From Gnetum montanum (Eukaryota; Streptophyta; Gnetopsida; Gnetales; Gnetaceae), in NCBI GenBank assembly GCA_015680685.1, contig MNCI01020931.1:399704-463703 (forward strand): DNA of 64,000 nucleotides. The letters run 5' to 3'. The translations under genes and the position numbers were made by a program. Below, one piece after another: positions 63,894-64,000 of this stretch (its first letter is position 1; each line of letters opens with the position of its first letter). Below the pieces are notes generated by a model. It was given only the letters and a program-made list of their open reading frames with translations. It ran no database searches and was not told the DNA's origin.

Positions 63894-64000
63894 ATGTTAA
63901 TAAATCAATTTCATAATATATAAGTTAGGTTTCTTTGTAATAAATATATATTATTTATGTTTATGATTGGAAAAGAAACATATTAAAACCTTGTAAAAAA
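63894..64000 (+). other. LINE 3' untranslated region and tail
   Basis: AT-rich sequence after the LINE stop, with AATAAA at about 63899 and 63940, ending AAAACCTTGTAAAAAA at the window edge; probably the start of the poly(A) tail. Confidence 0.6.

Noticed and set aside
1-64000. tRNA, rRNA or intact host protein genes
   Set aside because: None could be recognised on either strand; the only tRNA-like match is the weak SINE candidate at 60365-60480.

Overview
The window is plant nuclear DNA made almost entirely of nested, decayed retrotransposons. I see no intact host gene. The main elements are non-chromoviral Ty3/gypsy elements that look like the Athila lineage: their primer-binding sites match the 3' end of tRNA-Asp, the order is gag-PR-RT-RNaseH-INT, they are 10-13 kb long, and two carry an extra ORF after pol. 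The size and nesting suggest a large-genome seed plant; a gymnosperm is possible, but the sequence alone does not prove it. Stop codons are everywhere, and many look like C-to-T or G-to-A changes of CAA, CAG or TGG codons, as expected for long-methylated repeats.

Layout. 1-6079: element A (minus strand), a deletion derivative lacking RT, RNaseH and INT, cut by the left window edge. It sits inside element D (plus strand), of which the third ORF (6080-8100) and the 3' LTR (8111-9089) remain. 9090-16059: older intergenic DNA with a GC-richer island (about 12.15-14.4 kb) that holds a cytochrome P450 fragment, an LRR receptor fragment and four short, nearly perfect tandem duplications. 16060-41328: element C (plus; target duplication CTTAC; two 928-bp LTRs). 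Its 5' LTR is split by complete element B (16352-26754, plus; target duplication CTAAG). A later 1640-bp tandem duplication (26351-27990 and 27991-29630) copied the B/C junction. 41329-41804: old DNA with degenerate repeats. 41805-55900: element E (minus; target duplication ATGGT), carrying a solo LTR at 46077-47169 (target duplication AAACT). 55901-64000: older DNA with a Ty1/copia RNase H remnant, a chromovirus-type integrase C-terminus, and two LINE 3' regions; the longer LINE is split by a solo LTR (61578-62468) that contains a 55-base assembly gap.

The most interesting signals concern regulation. All the LTRs share a similar R-U5 and the same end (...GGTACCTCGCCACTCATCA), but upstream of the TATA box each family has a different palindromic repeat array: GCGATATCGC type (A and both solo LTRs), AAGGCCT type (C, D), CTCTAATTATTAGAG type (B), and an AT-rich GATATCAT type (E). 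Elements C and E each carry a second copy of their own U3 motif plus a TATA box inside the element, about 470-510 bp before the third ORF ('ORF-X'). This looks like a built-in second promoter for a coiled-coil protein that takes the position of an env-like gene. This is inference from sequence layout and needs expression data.
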